Source: Trichopria drosophilae (lineage: Eukaryota; Arthropoda; Insecta; Hymenoptera; Diapriidae). From it: a stretch of DNA of 64,000 bases. Below, in pieces: positions 35,076 through 44,814 of this stretch (positions are counted from its first letter, which is position 1; each line of letters opens with the position of its first letter). A program made the position numbers and the translations under genes. Where the stretch lies: the NCBI GenBank assembly GCA_030407085.1, contig CM059582.1, positions 90,818,501 to 90,882,500 on the forward strand. The letters are read 5' to 3'. The notes beneath the pieces were generated by a model, which worked only from the letters and a program-made list of their open reading frames with translations, searched no databases and had not been told where the DNA came from.

Positions 35076-36734
35076 TTATAGTTTCGGCGATCGTCTTGTA
35101 AAATAAATCTTAATTAAAGAGTTCCGGTCATCTTTCTTTCTTCTTTGTACACTAGTGTCTCCCAGGTACATTGACAAGACGGTGTCTATGCCGAAATTGC
35201 GTAGTCGGGTGAAAGCGCAATCGATGACTTGTCTATCAACATTTTCACAGCCCTCCAGGTCGAGGTGTGTTAGTTCACAACTGTTATTCAACAAACTGCA
35301 TACCTCCGCAGTACCAACCCCAGGACAGTCGCGACACTCCAGTTCACGAAGACCATGTAGAGATTCCAGAAAGAAAGCCAAGATGTTAGGGCGGAGCAGA
35401 GACATCTTCAACCTCCTCAATCTCGTCAAGGCCCCCAATGGATCCAAGCCAAAGTCATCACGAATGTTGGTACACCCAGTGATGTCAAGAGTCTGAATTT
35501 GGTCCAAATGTTGACCAATCTCCCAAATAAATGAGTCATCAACTACCGGGCAGAATCTTAATTCAAGAAGCACCAAATTTTTACACTTTCGTGGGAAATC
35601 CAATACTTCTTGACCAACATGAACGAGAGGAAGCTCAAAGAAATTGACATCATGATTTTCATGTTGTTCATCTATATTATTTGGCTCATTCAAGATATTA
35701 CCTATTCCTATTCCCTGAAGAATGAGAGATGTTAGCTTGTCTGAACCATGATTATTGGCTAAAGCGGATAGAATTGATAAACCTTGAATTTAACGACCCC
35801 GGATCAAAGTTAGATGCTCTAAATCCGTTTGTCGATTAATCAAATATATTAGATTTTCTGTTTTTAACTTCTCACATCTCTCCATCTTCAAAGTTCGGAG
35901 ACGAAGAACTGAATCTATGAAACATGTTCCAGTAATTTCAGTTCCGCTGAAGGTAAGATCTCGAAGAGTCAAATTTTTATTAAAGACGCGTTTAAGATCT
36001 TTTTCTATAGGTCCAATGGTTTTCCCTAGCTGCAGACTTTGCAATTGTGTTGCAACTTCCGCCATCATCCGGATTGCCGTTGGCCTAACTTCTAATCCTA
36101 TGAGATTTAAAGTTGTAAGATTGGGACATTTCCGCGATAAAACGTACGCAATTTGAGGTGGTAATTCACGTTTCAAATCAATTTCTCCAAGATAATCCTC
36201 TCCTCCATGGACAGCCCAATAGAGAAGACCCACCGATATAGGAGACTGATCCCATTCTTCATTCCATAACCATGAAGAACTATCAGAGAGGTTTCGAAGG
36301 CCTCTGAATGCGTCATAGACTCCATCTCTCCACAATCTGGACATGGTAGCTAAACGAGAACGATCAAGTAAAGGCAAGAAAGACCCAATCCTAGAAGTTA
36401 TTTCAATAGGCATTAAGTTGGCTAAACCACCGGTCTCTTCCCTTTGTTGATCATTCTGTTCTCGATGTTCTGGAGCACCACGTGCATGCCAAGGATCAGC
36501 ACGTAAGAGGCGAAGTTTTCGACCATGAAGGGTGTATTCATGCTGTTTACTTTTCTCCAAACACAAAGTAGCTTGTTCTGGATTAGCAAAGGTTATAAAT
36601 CCAAGTAAACCAGTAGGACGCGTCACAACCACGGCATGCTTAACACCGTCCAGTCGGAACAATCGTTTTAATTGCCATCCCTTAGATCTTGGGGAGAGTC
36701 TTGTGACAACAAGTCTATCTACGGCTCCTTTCAT
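35076..36734 (-). pseudogene. Captured RRM-F-box-LRR gene in the env position, one in-frame stop
   Basis: From the ATG at 36734 (the frame is open a little further up, with a GTG at 36773) the product has an RNA-recognition motif at about residues 5-80, with RNP2-like LVVTRLS and RNP1-like LLGFITFA. An F-box follows at about 105-145 (LMPIEITSRIGSFLPLLDRS, then WRDGVYD), then leucine-rich repeats. A single TAA at 35790-35792 interrupts after HLTLIRGR, yet the same frame continues without another stop to TAA at 35076-35078. That continuation gives LRRs such as LDITGCTNIRDDFGL and LTHLDLEGCENVDRQVI, for a total of 553 codons. F-box/LRR proteins are substrate adaptors of SCF ubiquitin ligases; a preceding RRM is unusual. 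It is intronless and lies between pol and the polypurine tract, hence inside the element. Origin from a host gene is inference. Confidence 0.85.
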
Positions 36735-36811
36735 GGTTGTTAATGCTAATATAATAAATAATGTTACGCTCACATGATTTTATTACATAATAAATAATAT
36801 CTTGAAGAATA

Positions 36812-36818
36812 ATCCTGG
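36812..36818 (-). promoter_or_regulatory. Candidate splice acceptor before the captured gene
   Basis: The minus strand reads GGAATTTTCCAG|GATTATT about 80 nt upstream of the ATG at 36734, with an AT-rich but fairly pyrimidine-containing lead. It could pair with a donor GAAG|GTAACA at 43488/43487 in the leader. Confidence 0.4.
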
Positions 36819-36864
36819 AAAATTCCATAATATAATAATATAAAAGGATATTCTTCAATCACTT

Positions 36865-39800
36865 TTAATTAATCAATTTCAATTTGTCTACGTGCTTGGT
36901 GAGTCTATTTCCTTTTTCATCCTCTATTACTATATTATTTTTGTTCAAGATCTCCACTATTCTGTACTCTCCTTTGTATTTTGGAGAAAATTTACTTTGT
37001 TTAGGTTTAATTAAAATTTTTACCGAATCTCCAATTTTACCTTTAAACGGATTACTTTTCAAGTCATATTTTTCTTTAGAACGATGTTTAGCGTCAATCA
37101 GGTTCTTACCTGCAATTACTTGCATTTCTGTCATTCTATTGACTAAATCAAATAAATAAGTATTATAGGATTTTAATGAATCAGTTTCCGGAAAAGAACT
37201 AGGGCATCTTGCTATTTTTCCAAATATAAGTTCAAAAGGCGTGAAGTTAGTCGCTGCATGAACTGATGTATTGTATGCGAACATAGCAAATGGTACCAAT
37301 CTATCCCAGTCATTATAATCTCTTAAATAATGCGATATATATTCTGATAATACGATATGACTGCGTTCTAGACTTCCATTTGTTTGAGGTCGATATCCGG
37401 AGGTATTAACTTGATGTATTTTGAATATTTTTGATACTTGATGTAATAACTTACTCATAAAACTAGGTCCTTTATCGGTCAAAATAACTTTAGGTGATCC
37501 ATATTGTAAAATTAATTTTATTACTAAAGCATGAGCTATTGTCTCAGCTGTAATGTCTGGTATAGGTACTGCTATAGAGTATTTCGTTAAATTGTCTTGC
37601 ATGGTCAAAATATGTCTATTTCCATTTGGCGTCACAGGTAAAGGGCCTACAGTATCTAAAGATATTTTTTCAAATGCGTCAATAGGAGTATCAGTTATAA
37701 TCATGGGTTCCCTGACTCTAGTACGATTTACTTTCCGACTTTGACAACTTTTACAAACTCTAATATAGTTTTGAATATCGTTTCTTAAACCAGGCCAATA
37801 AAACCGTTGACGTATCCTTCGATATGTTTTTGTTACTCCTTTATGACCTCCAATCAAGCTGTCATGATTTTCAGAAATTATTTTTAATCTTAAATCTTCG
37901 GGTGGTACTTGAATGTTTCCTACACATACTATAATTTTAATTTTTGTTTCAAAAAATATTTCTTGAATAGTCTTAAATAAAAATTTTTGTAAATCATTTT
38001 CTATAAAATCATTATTTTGAGATATTCTAAATCTAGTTATATCTAAATCTAATAATATTTTCCTTAAATTCAATAGAGCTATACGCAAATTTTCTTTTAA
38101 AGTATTGTCAAAATGTTTGTCCTTTATAACTACGCTAAAAATTTTATAATTTCCGTTATTCGTTACTAAAACTTGTCCTATTTTTAGTTTATTGGTTTTA
38201 AAATTTTGGATATTTATTTTTCCTAAATCAGACAATAATCTACAGATCGGAGTTACTATTTCACAATCGGCTGAAATAAAATGTACATAATTTGAATGTT
38301 CGTACGTAAGATTTTCTCTACAGAATTCCAAAGTGTAACTACTTTCTGTCATTGGATCTAACGTTTGGAGTTCTATCTCTGGGTGAACGCTTTCATTAAT
38401 CTCTATAGTTCTAAACGGATATTCTTTATTCGTTGAAATCAATTGTCTTGGTTTTACAGTTAAATTCGCGTTAGATACTAATCTTCCTCCCTTCTTCGAG
38501 TTTTGTCCAGAATCAACATTTTCAATTGGTGTTGATAATGCAATTGGCTTATCTCTAACAAACGAAGGTGTTAATAATGTTGATTGAAAGATAGGTTGAG
38601 AAATAATAGTATCCTCTATTATTGTTGGTTGTAACCTTCGAGGAGAAATAACTAATTCCGTTTCCTCTGGTATATGCTGTAATATATCTTTATTATTACG
38701 TGATTGTTGGTTAAAAAATTCTTTTTCATTTCCACGTAATCCAAATTCTCTTGCATTTAACTGTCTTTGTTGTTCTAATAAATCTTCTTCATTTTCAGGT
38801 ATATGATCGTGTTCTCTTAAAGATTTCTCGAATTCTTTAAATGAATTTCTTAGTTTTTGTAAATCTATTCTTGATCTTTTATCTTCTTGAATTTTATTTT
38901 GTTGTTGAAATTCAATCTCATCTTCTGTATCAGAGTCAGAATTCTCAGATAATTCAATCATAATCTCGTCTAGATTATCACTCGTTACTGCAGGATTTAC
39001 ATCCACAGCTTTAGAAGCTTGATTTACAGTAGGAGATTGTCTTTCAGAGACGGTTGGAACATCTATAAAATCAAAATTCGTGTCTAAAGCAAGATGAGGA
39101 AAAACACTTTTGCTTTGACGAAATGCTGGTGGATCATCTTGTTCTAAAGGTGTTTCCTTTTCTGATTCTGTATCACTCGATGATATCTCGTCTTCTTTGG
39201 ATGTTGATTGAAGTTTTCGATACGTAGATGAGGGTACTTGAAGTAGACCAGGTGTTGGTTGAATTTTGGAACGAGTTCGAGAAGCAATAGAACTTAAATT
39301 AAGATTGCTTTCAAGAGTTTTCTTCTTGTTTAACGAACCTGCTGGTCTTCCTACTTTTCCTTTATTTAAATTTCCTTCTGGTTGTGGTTTGGATACTAAC
39401 TTACTTGTTGTAGGTTTTAAGTTCTTTTTAAGTGGAAATATTTGTTGCGACGACATATTCGTTTCATCGGAATCAATATTTTCTTCAAGAATCGGATTTC
39501 TAGACAGGGCGTCCGCGTTTTTATTTAGTCGACCCGGTTTATGGGCAAAATCGTATTCATAATCGCGTAATTTTAATCTCCATCGAATAAGACGTTGTCC
39601 CGGATCTTTCACAGAGTCAATCCATTTTAATGGTTCGTGGTCACTAACTAATAAAAACTTACGTCCATATAAATAAGGTCTAAAATGATTTATAGCATAT
39701 AATACTGCTAGACACTCCTTTTCTGTCGTAAAATAATTTTGTTCTGCATTTGTCAAATTTTTCGAATAATATGATATGGGTAAATCTTGTCCATCTATTT

Positions 39801-41138
39801 CTTGACTAAGAACAGCGCCAATCGCATAATTCGATGCATCCGTTGTCAATTTAAATATCTTGTCAAAATTTGGATATTGTAAAACCGGTTCTTTACATAA
39901 TATTTCGCGCAATGCACAAAAGCTATCTTCTTGATTCTTTTCCCAACAAAAGTTTGTACCTTTTTTTAATAATAGAGTTAAAGGTTTTGCTATATCTGCA
40001 TAATCTTTTATAAAGCGACGATAATAACCTGATAACCCTAAAAATTCACGGATGTTACGTTGAGTTTTCGGACGAGGAAAATTCTTAACTGCTTCTACAG
40101 TTTTTGGATTAGGCCTCAAACCATTTCGTCCTATTATATGACCTAGGTATGCAACTTCAGGTTTTAAAAAAGCACATTTATCTGTCTGTAAGGAAAGATT
40201 TGCTTCATTTAATCTTTTAAATACTCTTCTTATTCTTTCCCCATGTTCTTTTATGTCTTTTGCGAAAACTACAATATCGTCCATATAAACGAAAGTTTCA
40301 AATCCGGTTAAACCTCTAAGCACATTATCCATAAGTCGCTGAAATGTAGCTGGAGCATTTTTCAATCCTTCGGGCATTCGAACATATTCATAATGGCCAT
40401 TCGGTGTGGAGAAGGCAGTTTTAGCCCGGTCTTCAGGATTCATCTTAATTTGCTGAAAACCTGAATTCAGATCTAACACCGAAAAATATACAGCCTCTCC
40501 TAACTGATCTAAAATATCCGTAATATTTGGTAAAGGATAAGCATCACTTATTGTTTTCTCATTTAATTTCCTAAAATCTATAACTATTCTCCACCGTGGA
40601 TTTCCTTGACTATCGGGTTTTTTAGGTACTATCCAAAGGGGAGAATTATAAGGCGATGAGGATTGTACTATTGCTTTGTTTTTTAATTTTAATTTAATTT
40701 GACGTTCTATCTCTTCTTTATGTACCTGTGGATATCTATATTGTTTTGCATTTATGGGCACATCATCTGTCAAAGGTATAGAATGCTGTATTTTAGAGGT
40801 AGCAGGTAATATATCACCCGGTAATGCAAACAAATGAGGGAATTCTTCAATTAAATTAAAAATGTGTTCCTTTTCTTCATCATTTAGAGAATCTAACTTT
40901 AAATTGTTAATTATTTTACCAATTCTTTCATTTAAAAATTGCAACTTACTACTATTGTTTATTTTTTTAAAAGTTCCGTATTCCATATTTTTAATCGAAG
41001 TAAACGGAATTAATTCTTGAGGAGGGATTTCTACTTCAATATCCTTATCTAATGTATTTATAGCGAATAGCTTACAACTATTATTGTCATCAAGACAAAC
41101 TACCGCTTCACCAATATACCCTCGATAGTTGGAATTCT
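36865..41138 (-). CDS. pol: Gypsy pol: RT, RNase H, linker, macro-like, integrase
   Basis: The frame is entered by -1 shift from protease and stays open to 36865; counted from the first ATG (40986) it is 1373 codons. RT covers about 90-280, with YMDD at 234-237. RNase H covers about 380-495 (TTDASNYAIGAVL, TEKECLAV, VSDHEPL). Residues 500-885 are low-complexity and acidic with an AT-hook-like KVGRPAGSLNKKK near 545. A macrodomain-like segment spans about 893-1023. Integrase has the H-H-C-C finger (His1041, His1048, Cys1078, Cys1081) and D1111, D1171, E1207, giving the D,D35E spacing. All key catalytic residues are present and no stop interrupts, so the enzyme may be functional. Confidence 0.93.
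37918..38310 (-). other. Degenerate TARG1/OARD1-like macrodomain inside pol
   Basis: Pol residues about 893-1023 begin YVHFISADCEI and continue KIGQVLVTNNGNYKIFSVVI, TLKENLRIALLNLRKILLDL, ITRFRIS and TKIKIIVCVG. The order and spacing fit the strand/helix pattern of small macrodomains of the TARG1 (OARD1) type. The Gly-rich loop with the catalytic Asp of active enzymes is not present after ITRFRIS, so ADP-ribose hydrolysis is unlikely. Binding of ADP-ribose or a purely structural role cannot be judged. Confidence 0.6.
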
Positions 41139-41648
41139 TTTTAAATATCCTTCTCCTAATTCCGGATTAACTACGTCCAATTGAATTAAATGTCTCATCC
41201 TAGCTTTTAATATATACGTGCGCGCTCTAGATGAATCTTCATTTCCTAATTTGCATTTCTTTTCATATATAAAATTTTTCGGACTTATGGGTTCACTTGC
41301 TATTATTAACGCTTTATGGAAAAATGAAATATTTGCTTGCTCATTTTGTAAATAGTCATAGCCTAAAATACCGTCACAATCTAATGGAAATGATCTTGGG
41401 ACTACATAAAATTTATGAACACTATGAGAAAATAACGTCATTTTTATAGAACCTAACGTCTTTACAGTCTCTGATGTAATTCCTGATATATGTATAATAT
41501 CATTTGTATCAACAAAATCTTCTGGATCCAAACAACTAATTTTTATAATGGAAATTTCAGCGCCTGTATCTACTAAAAATTGTCCATTACCCAATTTTAA
41601 TTGTTCACTATTGACATTAATTCGTAAATTCGTTTTTCTAAAATTTAT
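41100..41648 (-). CDS. pro: Gypsy aspartic protease
   Basis: The frame overlaps the end of gag (one base back, -1) and ends at TAG 41102-41100. The active site is VDTGAEISI near 41560, the hallmark D-T-G-A of retroviral-type proteases. The flap and second hydrophobic turn (GILGYDYLQ) follow about 65 residues later. It needs dimerisation to cleave Gag-Pol. No ATG is needed; translation would come by frameshift from gag, and the frame is open through 41648 and beyond. Confidence 0.88.
   Translation of the reverse strand: MNFRKTNLRINVNSEQLKLGNGQFLVDTGAEISIIKISCLDPEDFVDTNDIIHISGITSETVKTLGSIKMTLFSHSVHKFYVVPRSFPLDCDGILGYDYLQNEQANISFFHKALIIASEPISPKNFIYEKKCKLGNEDSSRARTYILKARMRHLIQLDVVNPELGEGYLKRIPTIEGILVKR
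41139..41145 (-). promoter_or_regulatory. -1 ribosomal frameshift heptamer (pro to pol)
   Basis: In the protease frame the minus strand reads TAT TTA AAA AGA, that is T TTA AAA in the X XXY YYZ register. It lies 12 codons before the protease stop. The pol frame is open from here through the stop and reads into the RT. Confidence 0.7.
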
Positions 41649-42832
41649 GATCTGGATGGACTTTGTTGATCCACAAATTTCACTTTTATGGAACGCGAAT
41701 CTGGATTTTTCATCGGACTCGTCGTCGCGTCTATAGTTCGGCGAGCCGGATTCCAGTTTAAAGCATTAGATAGTTCTCTGTTTCGATTTGGTGAAGGTGA
41801 TCTCGGGTACTTCACTACAGGAGCATTAGATCTATTGCGTGGGTAACTAGTATCATTTCTTTCGGAATAATTAGCACTATTATGGGGATATAGTTGATTT
41901 GGCATCATTCCCATCGGCATTACATTTTGCTGGTAAGGTGAATAATATCCAAAGGGAATGGGTGGATAAAAATTTGGATAACAATACGGAGAATAAAAAG
42001 GTTGCATTGACATGTAATGACGATATTGATCATGCATGTCACTTCGATTAAAATGTCTGTATCTGTCAAAATTTTTATTTTCGTCATTTAAATTTGAACC
42101 TGGATTCTTCAATATAGAAAATTTTCCATTTTCCTTTTGTTCGTTACTTTCAATTGGAAAATTTTGAAAACTTGTTGATGGTAATTCAAAACTTTCATTG
42201 TCTAAATTTTGATGTTTAAAAATTTGTTTTTCGGGACGTTTGCGAGATTCTAACTTAATTGCTAATTTTACAGCTTCTTCCATATTCTTGGGATCACCTA
42301 CTAAAACTAACCCAGATATATCATCAGGCAAACCTCTTAAAAACGAATCCAGAACGCAGTCATTTAGAGGTTTTAACATTTCCTCTCCACTTGCTCCATA
42401 GGTGTCTTTTAAACATATGGTTGCACCAGACAATAAAACATTTAAACGATTATAAAAATCACTGACTGTCTCGTTTCTTTTCATAAATGCACTTTGAATC
42501 TGTTGAATGTAAAAGGGATAATCTTTACCAGGAGAGAATCTAGTTTTCAAGTGTTTTATAAGGTCATCAGTTTTCATAAAATTTTTACCATAAACGCTAT
42601 CCCTAGCAGCACCTTGTAATTTGCTTAATACTGCTTTTACAAAAGATGATTCAAAATCACTTGGAATATTTCCACAAGCAGTTTCTACATCTTGAATAAA
42701 GGTCTTAAGTGGGATATTCTTACCGTCATAATATGTTATTGACGTTAAAGCGTTTTGTAGGAGTAGGCATTCCGTCATGGATGCCATCATTTTATTTGTA
42801 ATGTCCATACTTGAGGACGTTTGATCACCCAT
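41645..42832 (-). CDS. gag: Gypsy Gag
   Basis: 395 codons from ATG at 42832, MGDQTSSSMDITNKMM. Residues about 30-210 resemble a retrotransposon capsid region (YYDGKNIPLKTFIQDVE, RFSPGKDYPFYIQQIQSAF, then FYNRLNVLL). The C-terminal third is rich in Asn, Pro and Tyr (SPYCYPNFYPPIPFGYY), and no CCHC zinc knuckle is seen, so RNA packaging may rely on basic residues. Gag assembles the particle. Its stop at 41645-41647 is overlapped by the protease frame. Confidence 0.88.
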   Translation of the reverse strand: MGDQTSSSMDITNKMMASMTECLLLQNALTSITYYDGKNIPLKTFIQDVETACGNIPSDFESSFVKAVLSKLQGAARDSVYGKNFMKTDDLIKHLKTRFSPGKDYPFYIQQIQSAFMKRNETVSDFYNRLNVLLSGATICLKDTYGASGEEMLKPLNDCVLDSFLRGLPDDISGLVLVGDPKNMEEAVKLAIKLESRKRPEKQIFKHQNLDNESFELPSTSFQNFPIESNEQKENGKFSILKNPGSNLNDENKNFDRYRHFNRSDMHDQYRHYMSMQPFYSPYCYPNFYPPIPFGYYSPYQQNVMPMGMMPNQLYPHNSANYSERNDTSYPRNRSNAPVVKYPRSPSPNRNRELSNALNWNPARRTIDATTSPMKNPDSRSIKVKFVDQQSPSRS

Positions 42833-43795
42833 TTTATTTTCAGAAATAAAAAAAAATTAAAATATATATAAAAAAAATTAAAAAATATATTAAAAAATAA
42901 AAATATATAAAAAAAAAAAATAATTTAAATAATTTAATAAATTTTCAATTCAAATAAAATAAAATAAAATTTTAAAAACGCAACGGCTTGAAATAATATT
43001 CGCCACGTTGCCAAAAATTTCCGTTTAATAAATATTCAAAACAACACACACAATATTCAAATAAAATAAAATAAAAGTTTAAATTTAATAATAATTGTTT
43101 TATTTTATTAATTCGAAAATAAACTAGTAAAATAAAATTAAAAATAAAAACAAAAACTAAAAATTATTCTTAAATAAAAATAAAATAATACAAAAGAAAT
43201 AATTATTAAATTCAAAAATATAAATTATCAAAAAAAAATGAAAGTCAATAAATTAAAATAAATTCACGTTTCCGGTTTGTTAACTATCACATTCAAATTA
43301 TTTTCCAGTCACTATTACAATTAGTCACTTCTTAAAATTAATTTAAAACAAACTGTCATTTCAAATAATTTACATTTACGATACAACACAATGGACATAT
43401 TCAATTTCACAAATATACATAATAATTTAACACAAATAATTAAAATTTCAAATAAATATAATGTAATTAAAAATAAATTTTTGTTACCTTCTCGATGAAT
43501 AAAAATATATATTTCTCCTTTATCTATTTGAAATAAATAGTCACCATGAGCACATGTTAACGCATAACGGCCAACAACTGCCACATAGAATTTATGTCCT
43601 TGATCTTTTCCGGACACTTCTCACAAAAATTTAAAACAAAAATGGGAAGTTTTATTCCTTTTAATAAAATATATTTTCCTAAAGGAGTCAAATTTTCAGA
43701 CTTCAGATATTTTATTCTAAACAGTGAAGATCTGAAACAAAACTAATCAAATTAATTCACTTATTCCAATTCCAAATTTTTGCAACGGAACAAGT
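42833..43795 (-). other. Gypsy leader, with candidate splice donor
   Basis: AT-rich untranslated leader of about 960 nt. Minus strand 43617-43321 is open (98 codons) but starts with GTG and is not recognised. A donor-like GAAG|GTAACA falls at 43488/43487, suited to making a spliced subgenomic RNA for the downstream extra gene. Confidence 0.5.
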
Positions 43796-43813
43796 ATCCT
43801 GGCAGGATCGCCA
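43796..43813 (-). promoter_or_regulatory. tRNA primer-binding site
   Basis: Seven nt after the 5' LTR the minus strand reads TGGCGATCCTGCCAGGAT, starting with the TGG that pairs with a tRNA CCA end. The core is itself palindromic. An arginine-type tRNA is conceivable but not established. Confidence 0.7.
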
Positions 43814-43820
43814 AATTTTC

Positions 43821-44810
43821 TGTTACGATAGTAACGGAATTTATTTTATGGTCCGGGATACCTTCACTATTCCTATACAGGAATTCGTAAAAAAAAATAG
43901 AAATGAAATGATACCTGAGTCTATCTAAATATCTGGACGACACAACACTAAAAAAAACTCACCACACACGTTCGAATTTATTTATTATTATTTATTTAAC
44001 TAAAACAATTATCGCGAAATATTTCTTACCTCGATAATCTATTAGCACTTTAATTTAATAGCTAAATTACACAAACTATGTCGCTTGCTATTTCTGGATG
44101 TAGTCAGGTCCGACTCTAGAAATTAACTGCTTGACAGTTGACACATTCAACTTTTCGTCAAGTCAGAATATCATCCTTGCACACTTACAAAGTACATACA
44201 CACGATAAATAATATAATACATAAACAGATATACCGAAGACTCACGCATTTACACACACAAATACGACCTACAACCTATACAATGATACATACATATTAT
44301 GTTACACAATTACATAAATTTATTTTATTTGTATAACTAATTACTAATTATTAATATTATTATATTGGAATGGAATAAATCCAAAATACTATTTAGTATT
44401 AAAAATCCCAATATAATAATATGTTCTTTTTAATTAAAATATAAAATTAGAAATTGTCGATTTAATAATTGTATGAAAATTATAATAGTCACTGAAAAGA
44501 AATAGTCTATTTCTTGGAATCGCATTAGGCCGGTGAGCGTATGCATGTGTCGCGCGTAGTTGTGATCCGGTTCACTTGTATTAGAGAATACTTATTTCTA
44601 TTTCGTTCTCAAATAGAAATTCTATTACTATTTAATTATTTTAAATTTTATAAAACTATAATCCCTTTTTACATTGCATTAGAACGGAATAATCCACAAT
44701 ACCGTTCAGTATTAATTTGTCTAATGCAATGAAATTAGATATATTATAATAAATGAAAATGAAATAAAATATTTATATAATAAAATTTAAAAATTATACG
44801 GATCATAACA
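43821..44810 (-). repeat. 5' LTR
   Basis: 990 bp, same length as the 3' LTR and about 99.7 percent identical by eye. It carries two small internal palindromes (CCAATATAATAATAT region; GCATTAG...CTAATGC). Promoter and polyadenylation signals were not mapped. Confidence 0.95.
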
Positions 44811-44814
44811 TCTC

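Larger units (their letters stand above)
33566..44810 (-). mobile_element. Young Ty3/gypsy LTR retrotransposon carrying an extra host-like gene
   Basis: Two 990-bp LTRs bound 11.2 kb. TCTC is duplicated at 33562-33565 and 44811-44814. Minus-strand order is 5' LTR, primer-binding site, leader, gag, protease, pol, RRM-F-box-LRR gene, polypurine tract, 3' LTR. The pol domain order RT, RNase H, integrase, the 4-bp duplication and the YMDD box identify Ty3/gypsy; the general style recalls the mdg1/412 group, which is an inference. Gag, pro and pol frames are all open. The LTRs differ at about three positions, so insertion is recent. Confidence 0.95.

Noticed and set aside
35690..35693. Separate LRR gene starting at 35693
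   Set aside because: The codon is TTG, and the frame is continuous with the upstream RRM-F-box part apart from one TAA, so it is one gene.
35076..36734. Retroviral env gene
   Set aside because: No signal peptide, fusion peptide, furin site or membrane anchor; the domains are RRM, F-box and LRR.
36735..36773. GTG-initiated extension of the captured gene
   Set aside because: GTG is an unlikely start in an animal; the ATG at 36734 begins directly before the RRM.
43321..43617. 98-codon leader protein of the gypsy element
   Set aside because: Starts with GTG, ends in AT-rich hydrophobic sequence typical of chance frames; kept only as host of a candidate splice donor.
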